Positions 33,640 through 42,670 of a stretch of DNA of 64,000 nucleotides are shown piece by piece (within the stretch, counting starts at the first letter, position 1; every line of letters starts with the position of its first letter). A program made the translations under genes and the position numbers. The stretch spans positions 62,001 to 126,000 of the forward strand of contig DASXPH010000010.1 of assembly GCA_036493735.1 (NCBI GenBank), written 5' to 3'. The notes beneath the pieces are model-generated. The model was not told the DNA's origin, did no database searches, and saw only the letters and a list, made by a program, of their open reading frames with translations. The stretch is from AG2 sp036493735. Lineage in GTDB: Bacteria > Gemmatimonadota > Gemmatimonadetes > Gemmatimonadales > Gemmatimonadaceae.

Positions 33640-35837
33640 ACCTGGCGGAGGAGGGCGGAGAACGGGCGAGCGAGCCTCCACCACGGAAGCGACTGCTCGG
33701 CTTCCACGGGAGGCGCGTTGCGCTCGCCGTCGGGCTGGCCATCTTCACCTACCTGCTGTTTCCGGCCTCTCCCGTCGTCGACTTTCCCGTCTATGAAGTC
33801 GGCTCCGTGGCATCGGACAATGTCATCGCGCCGTTCGCCTTCAGCGTTCCGAAGTCGGAAACCGAGCTGTTGAAGGAGCGTGATGCGGCGGCCGCCACCG
33901 TCGAACCCGTGTTCGACTTCGTGCCAGCGGCGCTGGATTCGACTCGTCGCCAGCTGGCCGCATTGACGGACACGCTCGACGTCAGCGCCGCCAGCCAGGG
34001 CAACGTGGTGCTCGCGATTCAACAGGCGGCTGCGGCGCATGGAATCACCCTCACCGCACCGGAGGGCGCGTATCTCGCGCAAGACCGCCGTCGCGGCGCG
34101 GTCATGGGTGCGGTGAAGCGCGTGTTCGACAAATGGTTAGGCGACGGCGTCGCATCGCGCGGTGCGCTCGACAACGTGCGCGGTGACGTGATCCTCAGAA
34201 ATGGCAAAGACGAACGTCGCCTCTCGTCGGACAGCGTCCAGACCTTCTCGATGCTCGTGAGCCGGGCGCGGCTCATTCACCCGGACCCGACGTCAGTCGT
34301 CGGTGACGCGATCTATTCGCGCTTGCTGGGAGCGCTCTTTCATCCGACGATCGTTCCGGATGCGGCCGCCACGGAAGTAAGGAAGGATGACATTCGCCGC
34401 TCGGTACCGACGGCGAAATACGAGGTGCGGGTCGGGGAGAAGATCATCGGAGCGAACGAAGTCGTCGGGCGCGAAGAACACGACAAGTTGCGCGCTCTGC
34501 ACGACGCGGTCGATCAGCGGCGCGCGACGGAGCGCGCTGCGCGGCGCATCGTCGGCGCGATCATGTTCAATTTCCTGATCATCTCGCTCCTCGGGCTGAC
34601 GATATTGATCTTCCGTCCGACGGTGTACCGCAACGTCCGCTGGCTGCTCATGTTCGCCGGCGTCACCGCGCTCGTCCTGATCGGAGCGGCGATCGTGGGG
34701 CACGGCCGGCCCGTGCATCCGGAGCTCATCCCCGTCACGATCGCGGCCGTCGTACTCAGCGCGCTCTTCGATCAGCGAATCAGCATGATCGCGGCGATGG
34801 TCATCGCGACGCTCATCGGCGGGCAGAGCGTCTTTCGCGGCACCAACGGGCTGTTCATCAATCTGGTTGGTGGCGCCGTGGCCGCGTTCAGCGTGCGCGT
34901 GGTGAGCCGGCGCAACCAGACGTATCTCTGGATTCTGGCCATTGCTGCGGCGTACCTGACGACCGCGATCGCGATCGGTCTGACGCTCGACCTGCCGGGA
35001 CACGACATCTTCGTCTCGGCAGGGTACGGAGCGCTCAACGCGGTTGTATCCGTGCTCGTGGCGTTGTTGCTCCTTCCCATGGCGGAGTCGTTCACGGGCA
35101 TCGAGACCGATCTGACGCTCCTCGAATGGTCGGACCTCAACCGCCCCTTGATGCAACGGTTGAGTCTCGAGGCGCCTGGCACGTACGCGCATACGATCGC
35201 CATCGCGAACCTCGCCGAGGCGGGCGCGCGCGCGATCGGGGCGAATGCCCTGCTCGCGCGCGTCGGTGCGTACTATCACGACATCGGCAAGATCGCGCGT
35301 CCCCAGTACTTCGTGGAGAATCAAGCCAAGGGTCGGAATCCGCACGACAAGCTCAAGCCAGGCACCAGCGCGCAGATCATTCGCAATCACGTGCGAGAAG
35401 GTCTCGAGATGGCTGAGCAGCACAAGCTGCCGCGTGCGCTGCGCGCGTTCATCACCGAGCATCACGGCACGGGAGCAATCACGTATTTCCTCGAGAAGGC
35501 GAAGGAGCGTGCGGGTACGGTGCCCGATCTGCAGGAGTTCTCGTATCCTGGCCCATTACCACAGACCGCGGAGACGGCGGTGGTCATGCTCGCTGATGGC
35601 ATCGAGGCGGCGACGCGCGTGCTCGGCGATCCCACGTCCGAGAAGATTCGCGATGTGGTCGATCACATCGTCAGACAGCGGATCGAGCAGGGACAGTTGC
35701 GAGAGGCGCCCCTCACCCTCAAGCAGGTCGACATCATCAAAGACGAGTTCACGCGCGTGCTGACCGGCATGTACCACAACCGCATCGATTACCCGACGTC
35801 GAGCGGTGGTGTCACGTCCGAATTCGCCTCTGTATGA
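33636..35837 (+). CDS. pgpH: 7TMR-HD family c-di-AMP phosphodiesterase
   Basis: 733-residue membrane protein. After a first membrane segment (about 27-45) a large extracytoplasmic domain runs to about 305. Seven hydrophobic segments follow (about 308-490), then a cytosolic HD domain with HTIAIANLAEAGARAIG, the metal-binding YYHDIGKIARPQYF near 547-560, and EHHGTGAITYF. This is the PgpH architecture, known to hydrolyse c-di-AMP in Firmicutes. Gene order phoH-pgpH-ybeY is conserved widely. Overlaps on both sides are four bases. Confidence 0.92.
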   Translation: MNLAEEGGERASEPPPRKRLLGFHGRRVALAVGLAIFTYLLFPASPVVDFPVYEVGSVASDNVIAPFAFSVPKSETELLKERDAAAATVEPVFDFVPAALDSTRRQLAALTDTLDVSAASQGNVVLAIQQAAAAHGITLTAPEGAYLAQDRRRGAVMGAVKRVFDKWLGDGVASRGALDNVRGDVILRNGKDERRLSSDSVQTFSMLVSRARLIHPDPTSVVGDAIYSRLLGALFHPTIVPDAAATEVRKDDIRRSVPTAKYEVRVGEKIIGANEVVGREEHDKLRALHDAVDQRRATERAARRIVGAIMFNFLIISLLGLTILIFRPTVYRNVRWLLMFAGVTALVLIGAAIVGHGRPVHPELIPVTIAAVVLSALFDQRISMIAAMVIATLIGGQSVFRGTNGLFINLVGGAVAAFSVRVVSRRNQTYLWILAIAAAYLTTAIAIGLTLDLPGHDIFVSAGYGALNAVVSVLVALLLLPMAESFTGIETDLTLLEWSDLNRPLMQRLSLEAPGTYAHTIAIANLAEAGARAIGANALLARVGAYYHDIGKIARPQYFVENQAKGRNPHDKLKPGTSAQIIRNHVREGLEMAEQHKLPRALRAFITEHHGTGAITYFLEKAKERAGTVPDLQEFSYPGPLPQTAETAVVMLADGIEAATRVLGDPTSEKIRDVVDHIVRQRIEQGQLREAPLTLKQVDIIKDEFTRVLTGMYHNRIDYPTSSGGVTSEFASV

Positions 35838-36310
35838 GCCATGTGGTCGACGTCGATGCCCAGGGGGTGCGGCTCCCGCTGCCGCGAGAGCGCGTGGTCG
35901 ACATCGCGCGTGCGGTACTGCGCGCCGAGCGCATTCGCGATGCACGGGTGTCCATTGCCTTCGTGGACAATCGGCGCATCGCGCAATTGAATCGACGTCA
36001 TCTCGCGCATCGCGGGGCGACCGACGTCATCTCGTTCGCTTTCGCCGCGGCATCAATCAACGCCCCACTCGCCGGCGACATCTACATTGCCCCCGACGTT
36101 GCGCGACGGAACGCGACCATGCATCGCGTTCCGATTCGCGAGGAGGTGACGCGACTTGTCGTCCACGGCGTGCTGCACGTGATCGGGTTCGATCACCCGG
36201 AGGGCGAGGAGCGGAGGGCGTCGCCGATGTGGCGCAAGCAGGAACGGCTGGTGCGCTCGCTGGCGAAGGTAGCGAAGCGGGACGTGCGCCGAACGAGGGC
36301 CACGGCGTGA
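35834..36310 (+). CDS. ybeY: Endoribonuclease YbeY
   Basis: Zinc-dependent endoribonuclease for 16S rRNA 3' maturation and ribosome quality control. 158 residues. The metal site is HGVLHVIGFDH with His111, His115 and His121. TDVISFAF and GDIYIAPDVA precede it, as in the family. It lies between pgpH and a CorC-like gene, matching the ybeZ/ybeY/ybeX order of Proteobacteria. Confidence 0.94.
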   Translation: MSHVVDVDAQGVRLPLPRERVVDIARAVLRAERIRDARVSIAFVDNRRIAQLNRRHLAHRGATDVISFAFAAASINAPLAGDIYIAPDVARRNATMHRVPIREEVTRLVVHGVLHVIGFDHPEGEERRASPMWRKQERLVRSLAKVAKRDVRRTRATA

Positions 36311-37542
36311 TGATCACCCCCTGGCTGGTCTGCGCCCTGTCGGCCATCGTTGGCGGCGCCTGCTCCATGGCCGATGGCGCATTGCTCTCTTTCGATCCGG
36401 CGGGTGCTCCCGCCGAGCATCCCGGCGGCGCGATTCACGACCGAGAGCGCGCCCATCGAGCGCTGTCGGCGTTGCGAGTGCTGGCGCACGTCAGTGCCGG
36501 AGCCGCCATCGCCGTCGGCGTCACCGTGACGGACTGGTCGTTCGCGACGCGGGCGCTGGTGGCGACGGTCGTGGCGATCGCGCTCGTCGCGTTGATCGAG
36601 GGGATGGCGCGGTCGATTGGGTATGGACTCGGCGGCCGGGCCTTCGACGCGCTGCGCGATTTCGTGCGCGCGACGGCGCTCCTGCTTCGCCCCGTTGTCT
36701 CGTTAGGCTCGATGCTCGAGCGTTCGCTCCAGCGCGTGCTGCCGGTGGCCGCCGGCGCTCGTGAGGAAGAGACGCGCGCCGAGCGATTCCGCGAAGTGAT
36801 CGCCGCCGAAGCGGAAGTGTCCACTGCCGAGGAAGCGCTGCTGCACGGCGTGTTTTCGTTAGGGGACACCGAGGTCCGTGAAATCATGGTCCCGCGCGTG
36901 GACATTGTCGGCATCGCCGCGACGACGCCCTGGTCGGAGGTGATGGATCGCGTCCGCAGCTCCGAGCATGCGCGTTTTCCGGTGTACGACGATACGCTCG
37001 ACAACATCATCGGAATCCTCTACGCCAAGGACCTCCTCGGCGCGGTCGTCGCCGAGCACGAGCCGCAGGGCGGATGGCTGCGCCTCGTGCGCGGTGCGGT
37101 TTTCATTCCGACGACGAAGACGATCGACGCGCAGCTGCGCGATTTCAAAGCGAGCCGCACGCACATCGCCATCGTGAGCGACGAGTACGGCGGGACGGCG
37201 GGACTCGTTACCATCGAGAACGTGCTCGAGGAGATCGTCGGCGAGATTCGAGACGAGTACGATGTCGAGGAGCAGGACATTCAACGCGAGGGCACGACCC
37301 GCTTCTGGGTGGCCGGCCGCGTGCCCGTGGTCGAGCTGCGCGAGCTGCTCGGCGTGGACTTCAAGGTGGACGACGTGACGACCATTGGCGGTCTGGTGTA
37401 CGCGCTCTTCGGTCGTGTGCCGCGCTCGGGCGAGTCGATCACGCGGTCGGGCGTTCGCATCGTGGTCGAGCGCGTGCGTCGGCGGCGTATTGAGCGCGTG
37501 TACTTCGAACGCTTGCAGGCGGCATTGAGCGCCCATCGATGA
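36310..37542 (+). CDS. CNNM/CorC-like CBS-domain membrane protein
   Basis: 410 residues; start ATG 36310, or the GTG one codon earlier. The N-terminal membrane part (about 1-130) has ADGALLSF, reminiscent of the DUF21 opening AETALLS. Two CBS modules follow: VREIMVPRVDIVGI with FPVYDDTLDNIIGILYAKDLL, and FIPTTKTIDAQLRDFK with VSDEYGGTAGLVTIENVLEEIVGEI. A CorC_HlyC domain closes the protein (FWVAGRVPVVELRELLG, GGLVYALFGRVP). The family is linked to Mg2+/Co2+ efflux or protection. It matches the position of ybeX next to ybeY. Confidence 0.88.
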   Translation: MITPWLVCALSAIVGGACSMADGALLSFDPAGAPAEHPGGAIHDRERAHRALSALRVLAHVSAGAAIAVGVTVTDWSFATRALVATVVAIALVALIEGMARSIGYGLGGRAFDALRDFVRATALLLRPVVSLGSMLERSLQRVLPVAAGAREEETRAERFREVIAAEAEVSTAEEALLHGVFSLGDTEVREIMVPRVDIVGIAATTPWSEVMDRVRSSEHARFPVYDDTLDNIIGILYAKDLLGAVVAEHEPQGGWLRLVRGAVFIPTTKTIDAQLRDFKASRTHIAIVSDEYGGTAGLVTIENVLEEIVGEIRDEYDVEEQDIQREGTTRFWVAGRVPVVELRELLGVDFKVDDVTTIGGLVYALFGRVPRSGESITRSGVRIVVERVRRRRIERVYFERLQAALSAHR

Positions 37543-38540
37543 GACTCGACCTCCTGGACCGTGTGTACGTCTTCGCGATCCCGCTGCTGGTCGTCGCGTG
37601 CCTAACGGCTGGCGCGATGACGGTGCGGTCGGTGAGTCGCATCTGGCTGCGACACTGGACCGAGCGTCGGTTGCGCGGCTTCGGCGCGGCGGTGACGTAT
37701 CTGGAACGGCCCCACCGGCTGCTGATCGGCGCGAGCACCGGCGTCGCGCTGACGCTGATACTCTCGGGCGTCATGATCGGTCTGAAGCACAGTGGCACGC
37801 AGCTGGTCGTCGACGTCGGCGTTTTTGTTATTCTCGTCGTACTCGTAGGACAGGTCCTGGCGCGTGCTGTGGCCCGGCAGTGGCCAACCTATCTGGTGCC
37901 GATCGCCGCGCCCATCCTGCGTGTCGTGGAGGTGATCGTCTCCCCGATCGTTGCGTTAGGCAGACGTGCCGCGGCGCCCTTCGAGCGACAGCGCGGACGC
38001 GCGTCGGTCGACGTGGAGCGCGAGGCGCTGCAGGACCTCCTGCGCGAAGGGGAGCTCGAGGGCGTCGGCGAGCACGAGGAAATCGCGATCATCAATGGCG
38101 TCGTCGAATTCGGCGCGAAGCGCGTTGCCGACGTCATGACACCGCGTAGCGAGATCTTCGCGCTCGACGACACCCTCGATGCCCGCTCGCTCGCGTCACG
38201 CATCGCCCAGTCCAACTACAGTCGCGTGCCGATCTATCACGGAACCATCGACGACGTGCGCGGCATGGTGCACGCCTTCGACGTGCTCAAGGCAGGCGTC
38301 GAAACGCTTCCGCCCATTCGACCGGTGGCAACAGCGCTGGTCGACGCGCCGTGTAATGAGCTGCTATTCCGTATGCTGCGCGAACGGCGGCATCTCGCGG
38401 TTGTCCGCGATGCGGCGGCCGCCACAGTAGGCCTGGTGTCACTCGAGGATCTCCTCGAGGAGCTCGTCGGAGACATTCGCGACGAGCACGATGAGCCGGA
38501 CGCCAGCCGTGCGTCCGCGACGATGCGAGGCGGCACATGA
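37539..38540 (+). CDS. Second CBS-domain membrane protein, no CorC_HlyC domain
   Basis: 333 residues directly after the previous CBS gene, overlapping by four bases. Three or four hydrophobic segments lie at about 10-30, 65-80, 88-108 and 120-140. The CBS pair contains VADVMTPRSEIFALDDTL, SNYSRVPIYHGTIDDVRGMVHAFDVL and LVSLEDLLEELVGDIRDEHDE. It ends about 15 residues later, so the CorC_HlyC domain present in its neighbour is missing. Probably a paralogue or partner of the preceding protein. Confidence 0.8.
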   Translation: MRLDLLDRVYVFAIPLLVVACLTAGAMTVRSVSRIWLRHWTERRLRGFGAAVTYLERPHRLLIGASTGVALTLILSGVMIGLKHSGTQLVVDVGVFVILVVLVGQVLARAVARQWPTYLVPIAAPILRVVEVIVSPIVALGRRAAAPFERQRGRASVDVEREALQDLLREGELEGVGEHEEIAIINGVVEFGAKRVADVMTPRSEIFALDDTLDARSLASRIAQSNYSRVPIYHGTIDDVRGMVHAFDVLKAGVETLPPIRPVATALVDAPCNELLFRMLRERRHLAVVRDAAAATVGLVSLEDLLEELVGDIRDEHDEPDASRASATMRGGT

Positions 38541-39640
38541 CGGCGACCGCCAAACCGTCAGGCCTGGATGCCCTGCTCGCCGAGTTCGAGGCGGGAAAGA
38601 AAGCCGCGCTCGCACGGGCGGTGAGTATCGTCGAAAACCATCGGCCCGGGTTCGAGCGCCTGCTCGCCACCTTTCACGGACGTCTGGGACGCGCTCGCCG
38701 TATCGGCATCACCGGTCCACCGGGCGCGGGCAAGAGTACGATCACGACCCAGCTGGTGGCCTCCTATCGAGCGACGAGCCAGACCGTCGGGGTGATCGCG
38801 GTCGATCCCACGTCGCCCTTCACCGGCGGCGCCTTGCTTGGCGATCGGATTCGCATGGAGTCAGTCGCCCTCGATCCGGGCGTCTTCATTCGCTCCATGG
38901 CGACGCGCGGATCACTTGGCGGACTCGCAGCGGCAACGCGCGAGGTTGCCGACGTCCTCGACGCGTTCGGCGTTGAGCAGATACTCATCGAAACGGTGGG
39001 CGTGGGGCAGAGTGAGCTCGACATCGCGCGCACCGCCGACAGCAGCGTCGTCGTGCTGGTTCCGGAGTCCGGGGATTCGATCCAGACGCTGAAGGCCGGC
39101 CTCATGGAGATCGCCGACATCTTTGTCGTGAACAAGGCGGATCGCCCTGGGGCCGACCGGCTGCGCCACGAGCTGGAGCTCATGCTCGGACTGCGCGCCG
39201 GCAACACGCTGAAGAATGTGCCCACGCACCACGGGGTCGACCTCGGCCGGGTGATGACGAGGGAGGAGAAGCTCGCGATGAATCCCGCGAGAGCCGCCCG
39301 TGCGGCGGCGGCAAACGATTCCGGTACATGGACACCACCGGTGCTGCGGACCGTCGCGGCCCAGGGTGAGGGAATCGCCGATCTCGTAGCGGCCATCGAC
39401 AAGCACTTCCATTATCTTGAACGCAGTGGCGCGCTGCGTACGCGACGACGTGCCCGACTACGTGCGCGGGTCGTCGAGGTTGTGGAGAGCCTGGTCCGTC
39501 GTCGGCTGTGGAGCGATGACGCGACGAAGCTTTGGCTCGATGAACGGATGGCGGATCTCGAGAGTGGGATGACGAATCCGTTCGCCGTCGCAAAGGAGTT
39601 GCTGGCGCGCAGCGCGAGACTACTGTCCGAGGGAGATTGA
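38537..39640 (+). CDS. meaB: MeaB/ArgK-type G-protein chaperone of B12-dependent mutase
   Basis: 367 residues. G-domain: P-loop ITGPPGAGKSTITTQL near 58-73, VDPTSPFTGGALLGDRIRM, ETVGVGQSELDI (switch region), and NKADRPGADR as base-recognition motif. MeaB proteins gate cofactor loading and protect adenosylcobalamin mutases. It sits seven bases before the mutase large subunit, confirming the partner. Overlaps the second CBS gene by four bases. Confidence 0.93.
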   Translation: MTATAKPSGLDALLAEFEAGKKAALARAVSIVENHRPGFERLLATFHGRLGRARRIGITGPPGAGKSTITTQLVASYRATSQTVGVIAVDPTSPFTGGALLGDRIRMESVALDPGVFIRSMATRGSLGGLAAATREVADVLDAFGVEQILIETVGVGQSELDIARTADSSVVVLVPESGDSIQTLKAGLMEIADIFVVNKADRPGADRLRHELELMLGLRAGNTLKNVPTHHGVDLGRVMTREEKLAMNPARAARAAAANDSGTWTPPVLRTVAAQGEGIADLVAAIDKHFHYLERSGALRTRRRARLRARVVEVVESLVRRRLWSDDATKLWLDERMADLESGMTNPFAVAKELLARSARLLSEGD

Positions 39641-39646
39641 CGTACG

Positions 39647-41350
39647 ATGACGTCCACGCGAGATCTTCGGAGTGTGAACAGGAGCGACGATGACGCGCGT
39701 CGCGAGCTCGAGCAGCTGCGCGCCGAGGTCGCCGACTGGCGCCGGCGTTATGCTTCAGGCGAGTTGCGCGACATCGCGTTCACGAACTCCGCCCGCGAGG
39801 TGGATCCGCTCTACACCGTGCTCGACGTGCCGCCGCAGTCGTCGGTGGAGCTCGGAGTGCCCGGCGAGTATCCCTATACGCGCGGCATTCATGCTACGGG
39901 CTACCGTGGTCGCCTCTGGACGATGCGGCAATTCGCCGGCTTCGGCAGTGCGCGCGACACGAACGAGCGGTTCAAGTTCCTGCTCGAGCACGGCCAGACG
40001 GGACTGTCGACGGCGTTCGACTTCCCGACTCTCATGGGCTACGACTCCGATCACCCGCGGTCCGAGGGCGAAGTCGGCAAGACCGGGGTGGCGATCTCCA
40101 GCCTTGCGGACATGGAAATGCTCTTCGAGGGCATTCCCATGGATGAAGTCTCGACGTCGATGACGATCAATGGCCCAGCGATCATTCTCTGGGCCTTTTA
40201 CATCGCCGCCGCAGAGAAACAGGGAGTCCGCGCCGAGAAGCTGCGTGGTACGATACAGAACGATATTCTGAAAGAATACATGGCGCAGCACGCGTGGTGC
40301 TTCCCGATCGAGCCCGCGCTGCGCCTCATTGTCGATTGCTTCGACTGGGGCGCGAAGCACGCACCGCAATGGAATACCATCTCCATCTCCGGCTATCACA
40401 TCCGTGAGGCGGGAGCGACCGCGGCGCAGGAGCTCGCGTTCACCCTCGCCGATGGCTTCACGTACGTCGAGCGCGGCATCGCGCGCGGACTCGATATCGA
40501 TCAGTTTGCGCCGCGACTCTCGTTCTTCTGGGATATCCACAACGATTTCTTCGAGGAGATCGCCAAACTGCGCGCCGCACGCCGGATCTGGGCGCGGCAC
40601 ATGCGCGAGCGCTATCGGGCGCAGAGTCCGCGGTCCTGGATAATGCGCTTTCACTCCCAGACGGCGGGGGTCACGCTCACGGCGCAGCAGCCGATGAACA
40701 ACGTCGTACGCGTCGCGTACCAGGCGTTGGCGGCGGTGCTCGGCGGCACGCAGTCACTGCACACGAACTCGATGGACGAAACGCTCGCGCTGCCGACCGA
40801 GGAGGCCGTGCAGGTCGCGCTCCGTACTCAGCAGCTGCTCGCCTACGAGACGGGCGTGCCGAACGTGATTGACCCGTTAGGCGGTTCGTATTACCTGGAG
40901 TCGCTGACGGATCAGCTCGAAGACGAGGCGGAGGCACTCTTTGCCGAGATCGATCAGGTCGGCGGCGTGGTTCGCGGGCTCGAGACCGGGTGGCTCCAAC
41001 GCAAGATTGCCGAGTCGGCAGCGCGGCAGCAGTGGGAGATCGAGCAGCATCGCCGCGTGATCGTCGGCGTCAACGAATTCGTCACCGACGAGCCGGAGCT
41101 GACGATCCCGCTGCTGAGGGTTGGCGAGGATGTGGATGCGAGCCAGCGCGAGCGGCTTGCCAAGCTGCGTCGGGAGCGCGATAACGCCGCCTGTCAGCAG
41201 GCGCTGGAGGAATTGCGCACAGTCGCGCGTGGTAAGGAGAACACGATGCCGTACATCCTCGAGTGCGCCCGGCGCTATTGCACGCTGTACGAGATTCGTG
41301 CGGCGCTGGAGAGCGTATTCGGCGCCTATCGCGAGCCGGTTTTCTTCTGA
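39647..41350 (+). CDS. Adenosylcobalamin-dependent acyl-CoA mutase large subunit (methylmalonyl-CoA mutase family; isobutyryl-CoA-mutase-like)
   Basis: 567 residues, catalytic TIM barrel only; the B12 domain is a separate gene at 42260. Conserved segments: YPYTRGIHATGY, WTMRQFAGFG, STAFDFPTLMGYDSDHP, DILKEYMAQ, ISGYHIREAGA and DPLGGSYYLE. At the positions that set substrate choice it has Phe96 (RQF) and Gln214 (YMAQ), as in isobutyryl-CoA mutase (Phe80/Gln198 in IcmA), where methylmalonyl-CoA mutase has Tyr89/Arg207. 2-Hydroxyisobutyryl-CoA mutase has Ile and Asp in this pocket, here Phe and Ala123. Length also matches IcmA. Generic annotation would call it methylmalonyl-CoA mutase. Confidence 0.88.
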   Translation: MTSTRDLRSVNRSDDDARRELEQLRAEVADWRRRYASGELRDIAFTNSAREVDPLYTVLDVPPQSSVELGVPGEYPYTRGIHATGYRGRLWTMRQFAGFGSARDTNERFKFLLEHGQTGLSTAFDFPTLMGYDSDHPRSEGEVGKTGVAISSLADMEMLFEGIPMDEVSTSMTINGPAIILWAFYIAAAEKQGVRAEKLRGTIQNDILKEYMAQHAWCFPIEPALRLIVDCFDWGAKHAPQWNTISISGYHIREAGATAAQELAFTLADGFTYVERGIARGLDIDQFAPRLSFFWDIHNDFFEEIAKLRAARRIWARHMRERYRAQSPRSWIMRFHSQTAGVTLTAQQPMNNVVRVAYQALAAVLGGTQSLHTNSMDETLALPTEEAVQVALRTQQLLAYETGVPNVIDPLGGSYYLESLTDQLEDEAEALFAEIDQVGGVVRGLETGWLQRKIAESAARQQWEIEQHRRVIVGVNEFVTDEPELTIPLLRVGEDVDASQRERLAKLRRERDNAACQQALEELRTVARGKENTMPYILECARRYCTLYEIRAALESVFGAYREPVFF

Positions 41351-42138
41351 GTCGAACGGACAATTGGTGGGAGCACTACTTCGACGCTCTCTACCTGCGA
41401 GAATACGAGCCACTGTTCACACTCGAGCGCGATAGACACGAGGTCTCCCGCCTGCTCGAGATTCTCGGGCTGCCAGACGGCGCGCGCATCCTCGATGTTC
41501 CATGCGGCCAGGGGCGCCATGCGCACCTGCTGGCGGAAGCCGGCTTCGATGTCGACGGCCTCGATCTATCCGCCGAGCTTCTCGCGCGCGCCAGGGCGCG
41601 AGGGATGGGCGAGCGGCTGCGCTATCACCGCGGGGACATGCGCCGCTTGCCGGCGGAATGGACCGGACAATTCGACGCAGTCCTCAACCTGTTCACATCG
41701 TTCGGGTTTTTCGCCGACCCGGCGGACGATCGCGCGGTGATCGCGGAATTCGCGCGGGTGCTCCGACCGAGTGGCATGCTCGTTTGGCACGGCGGGAGTC
41801 GCGACGGGGTGATGGCGCAGTTTCTTCCGCGCGACTGGTGGGAAAGCTCGGATGGCACGATGCACGCCCAGGAGCGGAGCTTCGATCCGCTCTCAGGTGT
41901 GCTTACGGTCGAGTCCCATTGGCGTGGAACAGGGGGAGCCGGCAAACGGGAGCATCGAATCAGGATATACACGGCGACCCGCCTCGCCGAGCTTTGCGCG
42001 GATGCCGGTCTGATCGTCGAAGCGGCGTACGACGGCTGGCGCGACCGGCCATTGACGCGCCGCTCGAGCGAGATGCTCCTCGTCGCGCGAAAGCAAAGCG
42101 CGGCTCACGAGTTGCCGCCGCGCAAGCCGCGCCGCTAG
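41347..42138 (+). CDS. SAM-dependent methyltransferase between the two mutase subunit genes
   Basis: About 263 residues of a class I methyltransferase: ILDVPCGQGRHAHLLAEAGFDVDGLDLS is the SAM-binding motif I region, YHRGDMRRLP motif II, FDAVLNLFTSFGFF motif IV and LRPSGMLVWHGG follows. The N-terminal DNWWEHYFDALYLREYEPLF matches a group of small-molecule methyltransferases. No ATG or GTG fits: the domain begins next to a CTG at 41347 overlapping the mutase stop, while a GTG at 41263 would add 28 non-conserved residues. Substrate unknown. Its position between mutase subunits is unexplained. Confidence 0.75.
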   Translation: MSRTDNWWEHYFDALYLREYEPLFTLERDRHEVSRLLEILGLPDGARILDVPCGQGRHAHLLAEAGFDVDGLDLSAELLARARARGMGERLRYHRGDMRRLPAEWTGQFDAVLNLFTSFGFFADPADDRAVIAEFARVLRPSGMLVWHGGSRDGVMAQFLPRDWWESSDGTMHAQERSFDPLSGVLTVESHWRGTGGAGKREHRIRIYTATRLAELCADAGLIVEAAYDGWRDRPLTRRSSEMLLVARKQSAAHELPPRKPRR

Positions 42139-42140
42139 CT

Positions 42141-42166
42141 TTTCCCTGCGGCAGGCCGCAGGGAAA
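42141..42166. repeat. Perfect 26-bp palindrome after the methyltransferase gene
   Basis: TTTCCCTGCGGC, two bases, then its exact reverse complement begin two bases after the methyltransferase stop. No T-run follows on the plus strand, so it is at most a partial terminator or mRNA-stabilising hairpin within the run. The remaining 93 bases before 42260 show nothing else I can name. Confidence 0.8.
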
Positions 42167-42259
42167 TGCGTCCATTTGGAGTGGTTCGCGAGATTCGCTC
42201 GCACTCTCCGTCGCCATCACATCGTCCGAATGCGGCTCGCCGCTTTGTTGACCCGCTGA

Positions 42260-42670
42260 ATGCGTCCAATACGTGTGCTCGTCGCTAAACCCGGTCTCGA
42301 TGGACATGACCGTGGAGCGAAGGTCGTCGCCGCCGCGCTGAGAGACGCGGGAATGGAGGTCATCTACACCGGTCTTCACCAGACACCCGAAATGATCGCC
42401 AATGCCGCGATCCAGGAGGACGTTGATGTCGTCGGCCTCTCCATCCTGAGTGGTGCGCACATGACACTCTTCCCTCGCGTACGGGCGCTACTCGCCGAGC
42501 AGGGACGTGATGACATACTCATCACCGGTGGGGGCATCATCCCGAAGGAGGACATGGAAGAGCTCAAACGCGGCGGGATCGGCAAGTTGTTCGGTCCGGG
42601 AACGCCGACGAGTGATCTCGTGGACTACATTCGCGGCTGGTTCGCGGAGCGCGAAAAGCAGGAAGCGTGA
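42260..42670 (+). CDS. B12-binding small subunit of acyl-CoA mutase
   Basis: 136 residues forming only the cobalamin domain. The lower-ligand motif is DGHDRG with Asp14, His16 and Gly19 (DxHxxG); GLSILSGAH and ITGGGIIPKED complete the DxHxxG...SxL...GG pattern. The size equals IcmB/HcmB small subunits and the C-terminal domain of archaeal-type split mutases. Works with the 39647 gene and MeaB. Overlaps the carboxyltransferase gene by four bases. Confidence 0.93.
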   Translation: MRPIRVLVAKPGLDGHDRGAKVVAAALRDAGMEVIYTGLHQTPEMIANAAIQEDVDVVGLSILSGAHMTLFPRVRALLAEQGRDDILITGGGIIPKEDMEELKRGGIGKLFGPGTPTSDLVDYIRGWFAEREKQEA

